From the NCBI RefSeq assembly GCF_900996235.1, contig NZ_CAAJGM010000208.1, positions 434,001 through 498,000 of the forward strand: 64,000 nt of DNA, in the 5' to 3' direction. Below are positions 1-7,577 of this stretch, piece after piece. The stretch is from Paraburkholderia sp. BCC1885. GTDB taxonomy: Bacteria > Pseudomonadota > Gammaproteobacteria > Burkholderiales > Burkholderiaceae. Made by a program: the position numbers and the translations under genes. The notes beneath the pieces are model-generated. The model saw only the letters and a program-made list of their open reading frames with translations, was not told the origin of the DNA and made no database searches. Position 1 is the stretch's first letter. Every line of letters begins with the position of its first letter.

Positions 1-781
1 GGCCGCCGTCACGTCCGGTGACATAGTGGTTGGTATTGTCACGCACGCCCTCGCGCAACGGATGCTTCTCCACCGGCATATCGTAGTACTGCATATCCGC
101 AAGCCAATCCACCACATCGCGCCCGCGATAAAAACGCGCGCAGCGCGGCGCCTCGCCGACCGCCAGGATTACTTTGCGGCCAGCCAGATGCAGATCTTCC
201 GCGATCTGCGCGCCGGATTGTCCCGACCCCACCACCAGCACCGCGCCCTCGGGCAGCGCCTGCGGATTGCGATATTCCGACGACTGCATCTGCACGATCT
301 GCGCGGGCAACCGCTCGGCCATGCGCGGCACGATGGGCGTGTGATATCCGCCCGAGGCCACGACCACGTGATCCGCCGTGAAGTCGCCCTGGCTGGTGGC
401 CACGGCATAGACGCCGTCGTCGCGCCGCTTCACGCGCGTGACCTGGGTATGCTCGAGGAGCGGCGCATCCACCATCGCAATGAAGCCGTCGAGGTAAGCG
501 AGAATCTCGTCCTTCTTCATGAAGCCGTGCGGATCGTCGCCCGCGTAGGGATAACCTGGTAACGCGCATTGCCAGTTCGGCGTGACGAGACAAAAAGCAT
601 CCCAACGCTGCTGGCGCCAGGTGTGCGTCACCGTCTGCTTTTCGAGCACGAGGTGATCCACACCGGCCTGCTTCAGGTAATAACTGACCGACAGACCTGC
701 CTGCCCGCCGCCGACGACGAGCACGCTGTAGTGCCCATGTTCGCCGGCCGCCGAGTCCACGGAGTGCGCTGTATTCGACAT
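1..781 (-). CDS. nitH: Nit1C flavin-dependent oxidoreductase NitH, 3' end outside window
   Basis: This is the N-terminal 260 residues of a two-dinucleotide-domain flavoprotein; the frame stays open to the left edge of the window. An FAD-binding GGGQAG lies at residues 24-29 and a second, NADPH-type GSGQSG at about 185-190. This matches the MSMEG_0569 family of flavin-containing monooxygenase-like proteins, which I remember as being somewhat over 400 residues. The start ATG follows AAGGACG and lies 23 bp after nitG, so it is the last gene seen of the Nit1C operon. Its substrate is not established. Family assignment is secure from the motifs plus the neighbours; the exact reaction is unknown. 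Confidence 0.88.
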   Translation of the reverse strand, partial: MSNTAHSVDSAAGEHGHYSVLVVGGGQAGLSVSYYLKQAGVDHLVLEKQTVTHTWRQQRWDAFCLVTPNWQCALPGYPYAGDDPHGFMKKDEILAYLDGFIAMVDAPLLEHTQVTRVKRRDDGVYAVATSQGDFTADHVVVASGGYHTPIVPRMAERLPAQIVQMQSSEYRNPQALPEGAVLVVGSGQSGAQIAEDLHLAGRKVILAVGEAPRCARFYRGRDVVDWLADMQYYDMPVEKHPLREGVRDNTNHYVTGRDGG

Positions 782-804
782 GATGCGTCCTTGCAAGAAA
801 AAAC

Positions 805-1089
805 TCAGATCAGTTCGATGACTTTCACGGTGGCACCCGCCTGTTCACGAAAGCGCTCGGCCTCACGCTCGATCTGCGCAAGCTGATCCAGCGCCGCCGA
901 GCATGCGAAGCCATATTTCTGCCGCACGCGTTCGGAGGCGATGTTGAGCGCCTCGCGCGAACGTTGCACAAAGTCGTCGAGCGGGTAAGCCTGACCCGGC
1001 GTAAAGAAATCGCTCACCACCTGCGACGGCGAATAGCAGTTCGCTTCGTCGCCATCGGGCCATTGAATCCGAAAGTGCATGACAGGCAT
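805..1089 (-). CDS. nitG: Nit1C small protein NitG (MSMEG_0570 family)
   Basis: This is a 94-residue soluble protein beginning MPVMHFRIQWPDG, with no signal peptide or membrane segment. It belongs to the small nitrogen-starvation-response family usually found beside the Nit1C flavoprotein. The chosen start at 1089 has AGGAA about six bases upstream; an upstream in-frame ATG at 1122 would add 11 residues but has no ribosome-binding site. An N-terminal strand is followed by a charged, helical C-terminal half rich in Arg and Glu. Its biochemical role is unknown; the operon position between the AIR-synthase-like gene and the flavoprotein is the main clue. Confidence 0.85.
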   Translation of the reverse strand: MPVMHFRIQWPDGDEANCYSPSQVVSDFFTPGQAYPLDDFVQRSREALNIASERVRQKYGFACSAALDQLAQIEREAERFREQAGATVKVIELI

Positions 1090-1122
1090 GGAGAGTTCCT
1101 CTGTATTCCGCGAATTGCGCAC

Positions 1123-2097
1123 CTAAGGCGCGGGGACGATAAACGACTCGCCGCCAAAGTCCCACAACAGTTCGGATTCCTCATCACGATGCACAACCAC
1201 TTTGCGCGAGTCGTCCACCGTGCCGATTACCGCGCAGGCCAGCGAGCGTGCCGCGAACAGCGCCTGCACCTGTTCGACGTGCGCCTCGCGCACCGACAGC
1301 AGATACCCAAAGCTCGGAAACGCCGTCACCCAGCGTGCGAGCGGCACGTCAACGGGCCTCGGAATCGCGTCCAGATCGATTCGCGCGCCCGCCTGCGAGC
1401 ACTCCAGCAGCATCATCGCCGTGCCGAGCGTGCCGGCCATGCTGATGTCCTTGGCGGCATCGCACAGGCCGCTTTCCGCCAGTTGCGGCAACAGTTCGAG
1501 ATCGCCGCGCAGACGCGCGGCAGGCGCGCCGACCGAGGCGTTCCAGAACGGATACGGCTCTTCGAAGCGGCCGCGCAAATCGACCGCCATCAGCAAACGG
1601 TCGCCGGGGCGCGCGGCGAAACTCGACAACAACGCGCTGGCGCGTCCCACAATCGACACCGCCAGTTGCCCATGATCGCTGCGCGCATTGGTGTGGCCAC
1701 CGACAATCGGCACGCCGTACACCATCGACGCCGCCGCCATCCCCGCCAACACTTCCTGCGCCGCTTCGAGACCATTGCTCCATAGCGCATCCACGACAGC
1801 CAGCGGGCGGCCGCCCATCGCGTAGATATCGCTGACGTTGACCATCACGCTGCTATAGCCGGCGAACCACGGCATCGCCTGCACGAAATCGCTCACCATG
1901 CCTTCGATGGCGAACAGCAGGTAGCCGTCGCCATCGCGCAAGGCGGCGCAATCGTCGCCGACTGCAACGGCCTGGCCGAGATCGTTCGCACCGCCAGGCA
2001 AACGCTGCGCGAGCGAGCTCACCACCCCGGCAATATCCGTCTTATGACGAAAGCCGCGGCTTTCGCGCAAGCTCGCGACCAGATCCGAGACGCTCAT
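1123..2097 (-). CDS. nitF: Nit1C AIR-synthase-like protein NitF (Sll0787 family)
   Basis: This 324-residue protein has the PurM/AIR-synthase fold signature, with VGDDCA at about residues 46-51, a conserved GGHTN motif and a second glycine-rich domain. PurM-like enzymes bind ATP and form phosphorylated or imino intermediates, so an ATP-dependent step is likely here, but the substrate is not known. It is not the housekeeping purM. Its ATG overlaps the nitE stop in an ATGA junction, showing translational coupling. In some bacteria the GNAT and AIR-synthase parts are fused; here they are separate genes. Confidence 0.88.
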   Translation of the reverse strand: MSVSDLVASLRESRGFRHKTDIAGVVSSLAQRLPGGANDLGQAVAVGDDCAALRDGDGYLLFAIEGMVSDFVQAMPWFAGYSSVMVNVSDIYAMGGRPLAVVDALWSNGLEAAQEVLAGMAAASMVYGVPIVGGHTNARSDHGQLAVSIVGRASALLSSFAARPGDRLLMAVDLRGRFEEPYPFWNASVGAPAARLRGDLELLPQLAESGLCDAAKDISMAGTLGTAMMLLECSQAGARIDLDAIPRPVDVPLARWVTAFPSFGYLLSVREAHVEQVQALFAARSLACAVIGTVDDSRKVVVHRDEESELLWDFGGESFIVPAP

Positions 2098-2678
2098 GAG
2101 CCGCTCCGCGCCTGCGTGACGAAACCGCTACGCGGCGCCGCGCATGGCGGATAGTGATCGAGCTGCGCCTGCATCAGATGATGCGAGCGGCCATGCATCA
2201 TCTCCTGCTCAAGGGCATCCCAGTGCAGCGCGCGAAACAGCGGCACGTTCTGGCTCTGCACATGCGCGAGAAACGTCTTGCAACCCAGCGCATGCGCGCT
2301 CGTCACCGCGAGGCGAATCAGCGTTGCGCCAATCTTGCCGTGGCGGCGAAACGCCGCGTGTACCGCGAGCCGCGAGCCATGCCACACGCCCGGCGCTTCC
2401 TCGTGGATACGCACGGTGCCGACCACCTGCTCGGGTATCCCGGCAATACAGCTCACCGCCACCAGTTGCTGCGCGCGGTCGTCGATCTCGTCGCGATCAT
2501 CGCCCATGAAAATGCCCTGCTCGATGCAGAACACCGCGCGCCGCAATTTATAGGCTTCCTCCGCTTCCCACGGCAGCGTGGTCCATTTGATGCGGTATTC
2601 GATCGGTGTATAAAACGCCGGCAATGCCGGTGTCATTTCGAATGATTCCGCTACTCCCGCGATCGCTTCACCGAACAT
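2094..2678 (-). CDS. nitE: Nit1C N-acetyltransferase-like protein NitE (Sll0786 family)
   Basis: This is a 194-residue GNAT-fold protein. The core carries the acetyl-CoA-binding pattern GSRLAVHAAFRRHGKIG, the usual R/Q-x-x-G-x-G/A region of GNAT enzymes, and the C-terminal HYPP segment is typical of the nitrogen-starvation acetyltransferase family in Nit1C. The chosen ATG lies two bases after the nitD stop (TGA-TC-ATG). An upstream in-frame start would extend the protein into nitD and is less likely. The acceptor substrate is unknown. It forms a tightly packed unit with nitD and nitF. Confidence 0.87.
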   Translation of the reverse strand: MFGEAIAGVAESFEMTPALPAFYTPIEYRIKWTTLPWEAEEAYKLRRAVFCIEQGIFMGDDRDEIDDRAQQLVAVSCIAGIPEQVVGTVRIHEEAPGVWHGSRLAVHAAFRRHGKIGATLIRLAVTSAHALGCKTFLAHVQSQNVPLFRALHWDALEQEMMHGRSHHLMQAQLDHYPPCAAPRSGFVTQARSGS

Positions 2679-2680
2679 GA

Positions 2681-3793
2681 TCACACCTCGTATGAAGACA
2701 ACGACGAGCACGCGCCGCACTTGCCGCAACCGGCCTTGATATCGCTCGAGCGCAGATTCGCCGCCGAGAGCATCGCGCCAAGCGGCTGCAAAACCGACTT
2801 CATGAATTCCGGCGTCGGCGCCGGATGATCTTCGAGCGGCGTGCCGCTAATCGGTACGAACGGCACGACGAACGGATATACGCCGAGTTCGATCAGTTCG
2901 CGTGAAATGTCCAGGATCGCTGCGGCGCTATCGCCGAGACCCGCGAGAATGTAGGTGCTGACCTGGCCGCGTCCGAATACCGCCACCGCGGCCTTGAACG
3001 CTTCCATGTAACGCGTGAGCGGGACGCTCGACTTGCCGGGCATGATGCGTTCGCGCAAGGCGGGCGTGACGACTTCGAGATGCATGCCGAGCGTATCGAT
3101 GCCGCTCGCCTTCATACGCGCGAACCAGCGATCGTCGTCGGGTGGTTCGCACTGCGCCTGGATCGGCAAATCGACCGCAGCGCGAATCGCAAACGCGCTT
3201 TCGCACAAAATCTGCGCGCCGCGATCGCTGGTGGGCGGCGTACCCGTCGTCAGCACCATATGCTTGACGCCGTCGAGCAACACTGCGGCGCGCGCCACTT
3301 CAGCAAGCTGCTCGGGCGTCTTGCGGGCGATGGTGCGTCCCGCCGCCAGCGACTGGCCGATCGCGCAGAACTTGCAGGTCTTGCGGCGGCTCTCGTAGCG
3401 GATGCAGGTTTGCAGCACCGTGGTCGCCAGCACATCCGCGCTGTGCAGCGTGGCGATATGCGAGTACGGCACGCCGTCGAGCGTCTGCATGCCGTAAAAA
3501 CGCGGCGCCTTTGGAAAGCTGATCTTCGCAATCGGGATCGTGCCGCGCAGCAGCGCGCTGGTGCCGCCCGCATCGGCCGGCGCCGCGACGAACGGCGAAT
3601 GCCACGCCGTGTTGGTATGCACCGGCACCATGATGGTCACGCCGTCCACCGTCACCGCCTTGTGGTCCGACGGCCCTGCGCCGCCGCGCCGGCTAGCGAC
3701 GCCCGTACCCGGATCGGCGAGCCGCAGGCCCACCGACTGCAACTCAGTCATCAATTGCCGGCTCGCGGCTGGCAAGGTCTCGTTGGAGTTCAT
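2681..3793 (-). CDS. nitD: Nit1C radical SAM protein NitD (MSMEG_0568 family)
   Basis: This 370-residue protein matches the radical SAM family of Nit1C clusters. The cluster-binding cysteines are not in the textbook CX3CX2C arrangement: C130, C140 and C143 form CX9CX2C in the segment CIRYESRRKTCKFC. A second cysteine group, C356-C359-C362, sits at the C terminus as CGKCGAC and could hold an auxiliary iron-sulfur cluster. The start at 3793 lies inside nitC, so the two genes share 50 bases. The reaction is unknown. The family call is firm; cluster ligation by these cysteines is an inference. Confidence 0.9.
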   Translation of the reverse strand: MNSNETLPAASRQLMTELQSVGLRLADPGTGVASRRGGAGPSDHKAVTVDGVTIMVPVHTNTAWHSPFVAAPADAGGTSALLRGTIPIAKISFPKAPRFYGMQTLDGVPYSHIATLHSADVLATTVLQTCIRYESRRKTCKFCAIGQSLAAGRTIARKTPEQLAEVARAAVLLDGVKHMVLTTGTPPTSDRGAQILCESAFAIRAAVDLPIQAQCEPPDDDRWFARMKASGIDTLGMHLEVVTPALRERIMPGKSSVPLTRYMEAFKAAVAVFGRGQVSTYILAGLGDSAAAILDISRELIELGVYPFVVPFVPISGTPLEDHPAPTPEFMKSVLQPLGAMLSAANLRSSDIKAGCGKCGACSSLSSYEV

Positions 3794-4814
3794 CGCGGCA
3801 TCCCACGGTTGGGTTGAAATCAGGGCTACTAATCGAGCCGCTAATCGGGTTGCTATCAGGGCCGTTATAGGCGCCAAACGACGCCATCGGCGACACCGTC
3901 GCTGCCGGCCGTTCGTTGATCGCGAGGCTCAGCAGTTCCGGGCGCGCGTAGTGGCCGACCGAATCCATCATGCGTTTGCGCTTGGTGATCAGCGCCATAT
4001 CCAGATCCGCGATCACCATGCCCTCGCCTTCGCGCAACGGCGCCGCCAGATGCTGGCCTTCGGGCGAAACGATGGCCGTATTGCAGCCGCCGCGCAGCGC
4101 CTTCTGCAGCTTCGGGTCGGTGGTGATCGAGGCAATCTGCGCCTCGGTCAGCCAACCGGTTGCGTTGACGACGAAGCAGCCCGACTCCAGCGCGTGATGA
4201 CGGATCGTGACTTCGATCTGCTCGGCGAAGATCGGCCCCACCAGCGAGCCGGGAAACTGGCTGCAGTGAATCTCTTCATGCTGCGTCATCAGCGCATACC
4301 TGGCGAGCGGGTTGTAGTGTTCCCAGCAGGCGAGCGCGCCCACTCGCGCCACGCCCGTCTGCACGACCTTCAAACCGGCGGCGTCGCCTTGCCCCCAGAT
4401 CATCCGTTCGTGAAAGGTCGGCGTGATCTTGCGGCGCTTGAGCAGCAACTGGCCGTCCACGTCGAAAATCAGTTGCGTGTTGTAGAGGCTGCCGTAATCG
4501 CGCTCGTTGACGCCGAGCACGACCACCATGCGGTGCAGACGGGCGCGTTCGGCGACCGCCTGCGTCACGGGCCCCGGCACCACCACCGCTTCTTCATAAA
4601 GCCGCATGTGATCGGCGCCGGAGGCCACCGGCGGGCGCACGAACGAAAAGTACGGGTAATACGGCACGAAGGTCTCGGGAAACACGATCAGTTGCACGCC
4701 CTCGCGGGCGGCCTGGTCGATAGCTTCGCAGACCTTGTCGAGGGTGCCGTCGCTGCGCTCGAAGTCCGGTGAAATCTGGACCGCGGCGGCACGAACAATG
4801 CGTTTTTCAGACAT
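3744..4814 (-). CDS. nitC: Nit1C nitrilase NitC (Nit6803-type)
   Basis: This is a 356-residue carbon-nitrogen hydrolase. The catalytic triad is visible as E47 (PETF), K129 (RRKITPT) and C163 (ALACWEHY). The 82- and 34-residue spacings equal those I remember for the Synechocystis Nit6803 nitrilase, which hydrolyses nitriles to carboxylates and ammonia. In bacteria that use cyanide as nitrogen source this enzyme is required and is thought to act on a cyanide-derived nitrile. The last 45 residues are less conserved, and their coding sequence overlaps nitD. It is the second gene of the operon, 18 bp after nitB. Confidence 0.93.
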   Translation of the reverse strand: MSEKRIVRAAAVQISPDFERSDGTLDKVCEAIDQAAREGVQLIVFPETFVPYYPYFSFVRPPVASGADHMRLYEEAVVVPGPVTQAVAERARLHRMVVVLGVNERDYGSLYNTQLIFDVDGQLLLKRRKITPTFHERMIWGQGDAAGLKVVQTGVARVGALACWEHYNPLARYALMTQHEEIHCSQFPGSLVGPIFAEQIEVTIRHHALESGCFVVNATGWLTEAQIASITTDPKLQKALRGGCNTAIVSPEGQHLAAPLREGEGMVIADLDMALITKRKRMMDSVGHYARPELLSLAINERPAATVSPMASFGAYNGPDSNPISGSISSPDFNPTVGCRDELQRDLASREPAIDD

Positions 4815-4832
4815 GGTGAGGGCCGCCTGTGC

Positions 4833-5315
4833 TCAGACCGTCCAGGTATGGATGACCAATGCGTTGTCTTTGCGATGCAGAAGCTGGATGTCCAGCACGT
4901 CGAGCGGGCTGATCGGGCGAATGCCTTCGATGAGCGAGGCCTCGCCGTGTCCGTAGAGCGCCTGCAGGGCGAAGCGGCACGCATAGACCTTGCCGCCTTC
5001 CTCCATGAACTTCGTCAACTGCTTGTTGAAATTCAGGTGGCCGGGAAACGCTTCGTCGCCGAGGGTCGGAAAGCCGCGCTGCAAACCTAGCGTGACGCCT
5101 GGACCGTACAGGAGTACTGAGGTTTCGAATCCCTTGCGTTGCAAACGGGTGGCCTGCAGCATATTGACGAAACCAATCGAGCCTTCGAACGCCACCGTAT
5201 GAAACGTGACGAGCGCCTTTTCGCCGGGTTCGGCCTTCACATCCTCGAAGACCTTCTCTTCGTAGTCGACAAGGTAATCGCCTTTCTTATGCAGCGGTAT
5301 GTTGACGGCTGGCAT
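4833..5315 (-). CDS. nitB: Nit1C first gene NitB (MSMEG_0572/Sll0783 family)
   Basis: This 160-residue protein, starting MPAVNIPLHKKG, belongs to the nitrogen-starvation-response family that opens most Nit1C clusters. It has a DsrE-like alpha/beta look (LLYGPGVTLG, then CRFALQALYGHG) and no export signal. The ATG at 5315 is preceded by GGAGAG at five bases; an in-frame upstream start would add 24 residues over the leader and is rejected. A sigma-54 promoter lies about 95 bp upstream. The function is unknown, though it has been reported as strongly induced by nitrogen starvation or cyanide in related systems (recalled, not checked). Confidence 0.88.
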   Translation of the reverse strand: MPAVNIPLHKKGDYLVDYEEKVFEDVKAEPGEKALVTFHTVAFEGSIGFVNMLQATRLQRKGFETSVLLYGPGVTLGLQRGFPTLGDEAFPGHLNFNKQLTKFMEEGGKVYACRFALQALYGHGEASLIEGIRPISPLDVLDIQLLHRKDNALVIHTWTV

Positions 5316-5408
5316 GGCACTCTCCAAGATGGTTTGCATGAACAGGAAGTAACGCGTGGCAGCGGCAAGTCCGCTTGAGTTTTGCACCGTTGCCCGCCGC
5401 TACCTCTA

Positions 5409-5425
5409 ATGCAACGGCCGTGCCA
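5409..5425 (-). promoter_or_regulatory. Sigma-54 promoter of the nit operon
   Basis: Read on the minus strand this is TGGCACGGCCGTTGCAT, a full match to the RpoN consensus TGGCACG-N4-TTGCW, with the GG and GC elements ten bases apart. Transcription would start near 5398-5400, leaving a leader of about 85 bases before nitB. RpoN promoters need an enhancer-binding activator, and nitrogen limitation is the classical signal, which suits a nitrilase operon. The match is read directly; use in the cell is inferred. Confidence 0.85.
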
Positions 5426-5426
5426 C

Positions 5427-5473
5427 TGATCGACGTGGCCGATGCGATCACTTTCCAATCAAATCCGCGATCA
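5427..5473. promoter_or_regulatory. CGATCA motif cluster A between the divergent promoters
   Basis: TGATCG at 5427-5432 is inverted relative to CGATCA at 5445-5450, and a further CGATCA lies at 5468-5473. The group sits between the two outward-facing sigma-54-type promoters. The 14-mer ATGCGATCACTTTC at 5442-5455 is repeated exactly at 5643-5656. These are candidate operator or enhancer sites; the binding protein is not known. Confidence 0.6.
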
Positions 5474-5498
5474 TTCGTTAAGCGCCCCGAAATATTTT

Positions 5499-5516
5499 TT
5501 GGCCCGAAGGTTGCAT
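5499..5516 (+). promoter_or_regulatory. Second sigma-54-like promoter, facing the MocR gene
   Basis: TTGGCCCGAAGGTTGCAT has GG at 5501-5502 and GC at 5513-5514 with the required ten-base gap, differing from the RpoN consensus only at the A of GGCAC. It points toward the regulator gene at 5727 with a 200-base leader. It is a weaker match than the nitB promoter, but its mirrored placement makes chance less likely. Confidence 0.6.
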
Positions 5517-5623
5517 ACAGCCAAGCCCGTCAGTGGGAGCGGCCCGACCCGCATCAATCGCACCAGCCAGGTGCGAAACGATGGGTGTCCATGCCCGGCA
5601 GCGGTGCAGTCATTCACCACATA

Positions 5624-5656
5624 CGATCAATCCGATCATTGCATGCGATCACTTTC
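5624..5656. promoter_or_regulatory. CGATCA motif cluster B
   Basis: Three direct copies of CGATCA lie at 5624-5629, 5633-5638 and 5646-5651, the last inside the second copy of the 14-mer ATGCGATCACTTTC. The cluster is about 200 bp upstream of the nitB promoter, a normal enhancer distance for RpoN activators, and about 70 bp before the regulator gene, so autoregulation is also possible. Confidence 0.55.
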
Positions 5657-5726
5657 GGCGGCCTCGCAATACATGTCTGACGCATCAACGAAGCTCCTTT
5701 AACCGTCATCTATCCGCGCGAAAACG

Positions 5727-7118
5727 ATGAGTAGCCCGACACATCACTGGATCAAACGCCTCGCTGAAATTCGCAAGCCGGCGTACCTTGCGATTCCCGA
5801 TCTGATCGAAGAGGACCTGGCCAACGGGCGCCTGCGGCCACGCGACCGCCTGCCCGGCCTGCGCGATCTGGCGGACGAACTGGCGCTCAACTACACCACG
5901 GTGGCGCGAGCCTATGCGGAGGCAAAGAAACGCGGTCTGCTGGATTCGCGCGCCGGCAGCGGCACTTTCGTGCGCGGGCGGACGGCCACGCTGCCGCTCT
6001 CAGGCGGCAGCAGCATCGAAATGACGATGAATACCCCGCCCGAGCCGGCCGATTACGCGGCGCGGCTGCGGGAATCGGCGGCGCGTTTGATGGCGGGCAG
6101 CGACCCGTATCAACTGCTGCGCTATCAGGATTTCGGCGGCACGCCTGCGGATAAGGCGGCCGGCACCGAATGGCTCAAACGGCGCCTGCCGAACTGCGCG
6201 GCGGACAATGTGCTGGTGTGCCCCGGCATTCACAGCGCGCTGGTCGCGCTGGTTTCGCAACTGGCGCGGCCGGGCGCGATGATCTGCCTCGACACGCTCG
6301 CCTATCCCGGCATCAAGGCGATTGCCGCACAACTGGGTGTGCGTTTGCAGGCCCTCGCACGCGACGACGAAGGCCCGCTTGCGCATGCATTCGAGGCGCT
6401 TTGCAAGACCGACAAGCCGAGCGCGTTCTACTGCAATCCGACGCTGCAAAATCCGAGCACGCTGACGCTGACGCACAAACGTCGCGAAGCGCTCGCGGAC
6501 GTCGCGCTGCGCTACAGCGTGCCGATCATCGAGGACGACGCCTATGCAATGCTGCCACTGCAGGCGCCGGATGCGCTGGCGAGCCTTGCACCGGAGTTGA
6601 CCTACTACGTCACGGGGTTGTCCAAGAGTCTCGGCGCAGGTTTGCGGGTCGCCTATCTGCAGGCGCCGACTCCGCGCCAGACGCAGCGCCTCGCGGGCGC
6701 GCTGCGCGCAACCACGGTGATGGCAAGTCCATTTACGGTGTCGCTCGCCACGCAATGGATAAACGAAGGCACCGCGCAGGACATGCTCAACGCCATTCGC
6801 AGCGAAGCGCAGGCGCGTCAGGCGATTGCGGCGCGCGTGCTCGGCGAAGCGGCTTACGACTCGCATCCAGATGGCTTTCATCTATGGCTGCCGATTCCGG
6901 GCGTCGGTGGCTGGAGCGCCTCCGAACTGGCGCTGCAATTACGCAATCAGGGCATTGCCGCCGTGGCCGCCGCCGCGTTTTCCACCGACGGTAATCCGCC
7001 GAATGCCTTGCGCGTTTGCCTCGGCGGCTCGAAGAATCGTGAAGAATGCGAGGAGGCGTTGCGCATCATCGCCGAGACGCTGGAGCATCCTCATCATCTG
7101 CATTCGGCAATCATGTGA
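5727..7118 (+). CDS. MocR-type regulator (GntR HTH fused to aminotransferase domain)
   Basis: This 463-residue protein has a GntR winged helix in residues 10-83 (LRDLADELALNYTTVARAY, ending SGTFV) and a fold-type I aminotransferase-like domain from about residue 105 on. PLP-site residues are in place: K300 in TGLSKSLGAG, N237 in CNPT, D271 and Y273 in EDDAY. MocR proteins usually sense PLP and an amino compound to control a nearby operon. It is divergent from nitB across a motif-rich 411-bp region, so it is the natural local regulator candidate. It could instead be unrelated, since the sigma-54 promoters need a different activator class. Confidence 0.9.
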   Translation: MSSPTHHWIKRLAEIRKPAYLAIPDLIEEDLANGRLRPRDRLPGLRDLADELALNYTTVARAYAEAKKRGLLDSRAGSGTFVRGRTATLPLSGGSSIEMTMNTPPEPADYAARLRESAARLMAGSDPYQLLRYQDFGGTPADKAAGTEWLKRRLPNCAADNVLVCPGIHSALVALVSQLARPGAMICLDTLAYPGIKAIAAQLGVRLQALARDDEGPLAHAFEALCKTDKPSAFYCNPTLQNPSTLTLTHKRREALADVALRYSVPIIEDDAYAMLPLQAPDALASLAPELTYYVTGLSKSLGAGLRVAYLQAPTPRQTQRLAGALRATTVMASPFTVSLATQWINEGTAQDMLNAIRSEAQARQAIAARVLGEAAYDSHPDGFHLWLPIPGVGGWSASELALQLRNQGIAAVAAAAFSTDGNPPNALRVCLGGSKNREECEEALRIIAETLEHPHHLHSAIM

Positions 7119-7577
7119 GGCAACCCGTGATGTGATTCATGGGTCGCGTGATGCGGCGAAAGGTAACCTCTCGCTATCTTCAGACAAATAGCATGAGCCG
7201 ACCACTTCGTCGCATTACTATCAAGGCACGCAACACTTCACGCGTTTTCCTCCTTAGAGCTGAATCATCCCGAACGTCCCGTCTAAAAAAAACTTCCCGC
7301 CCGTAAAATGCCTTGCCACAGGCCCTCAAACCTCTTTGCGTAATACGCGGGAAGCCAGCCGCACGCAGGCTTCGCTCAAGTCCGTCCTCATGCCGCCGTA
7401 TACCCGGACAAGACGCGTCTCGTCAGCTTTTCGAATAATCATCATGGTCCTTGCGGGCTTGCGGCACACCGCACCGTGCCTTAAAGTCGCGCGGGACTTC
7501 AAGCGGCACGCGCCGCCGCGCCGATGTCACAAGCGCCGGCGACAGGTGGCGGGCCGCATCACGTATCGGGAGTAGCT
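7119..7577. other. Intergenic region before the chemoreceptor gene
   Basis: This stretch of 459 bases has no convincing gene; the short open frames lack ribosome-binding sites and recognisable composition. An eight-A run lies near 7287. I could not identify a clear flagellar sigma-28 promoter. Confidence 0.5.
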
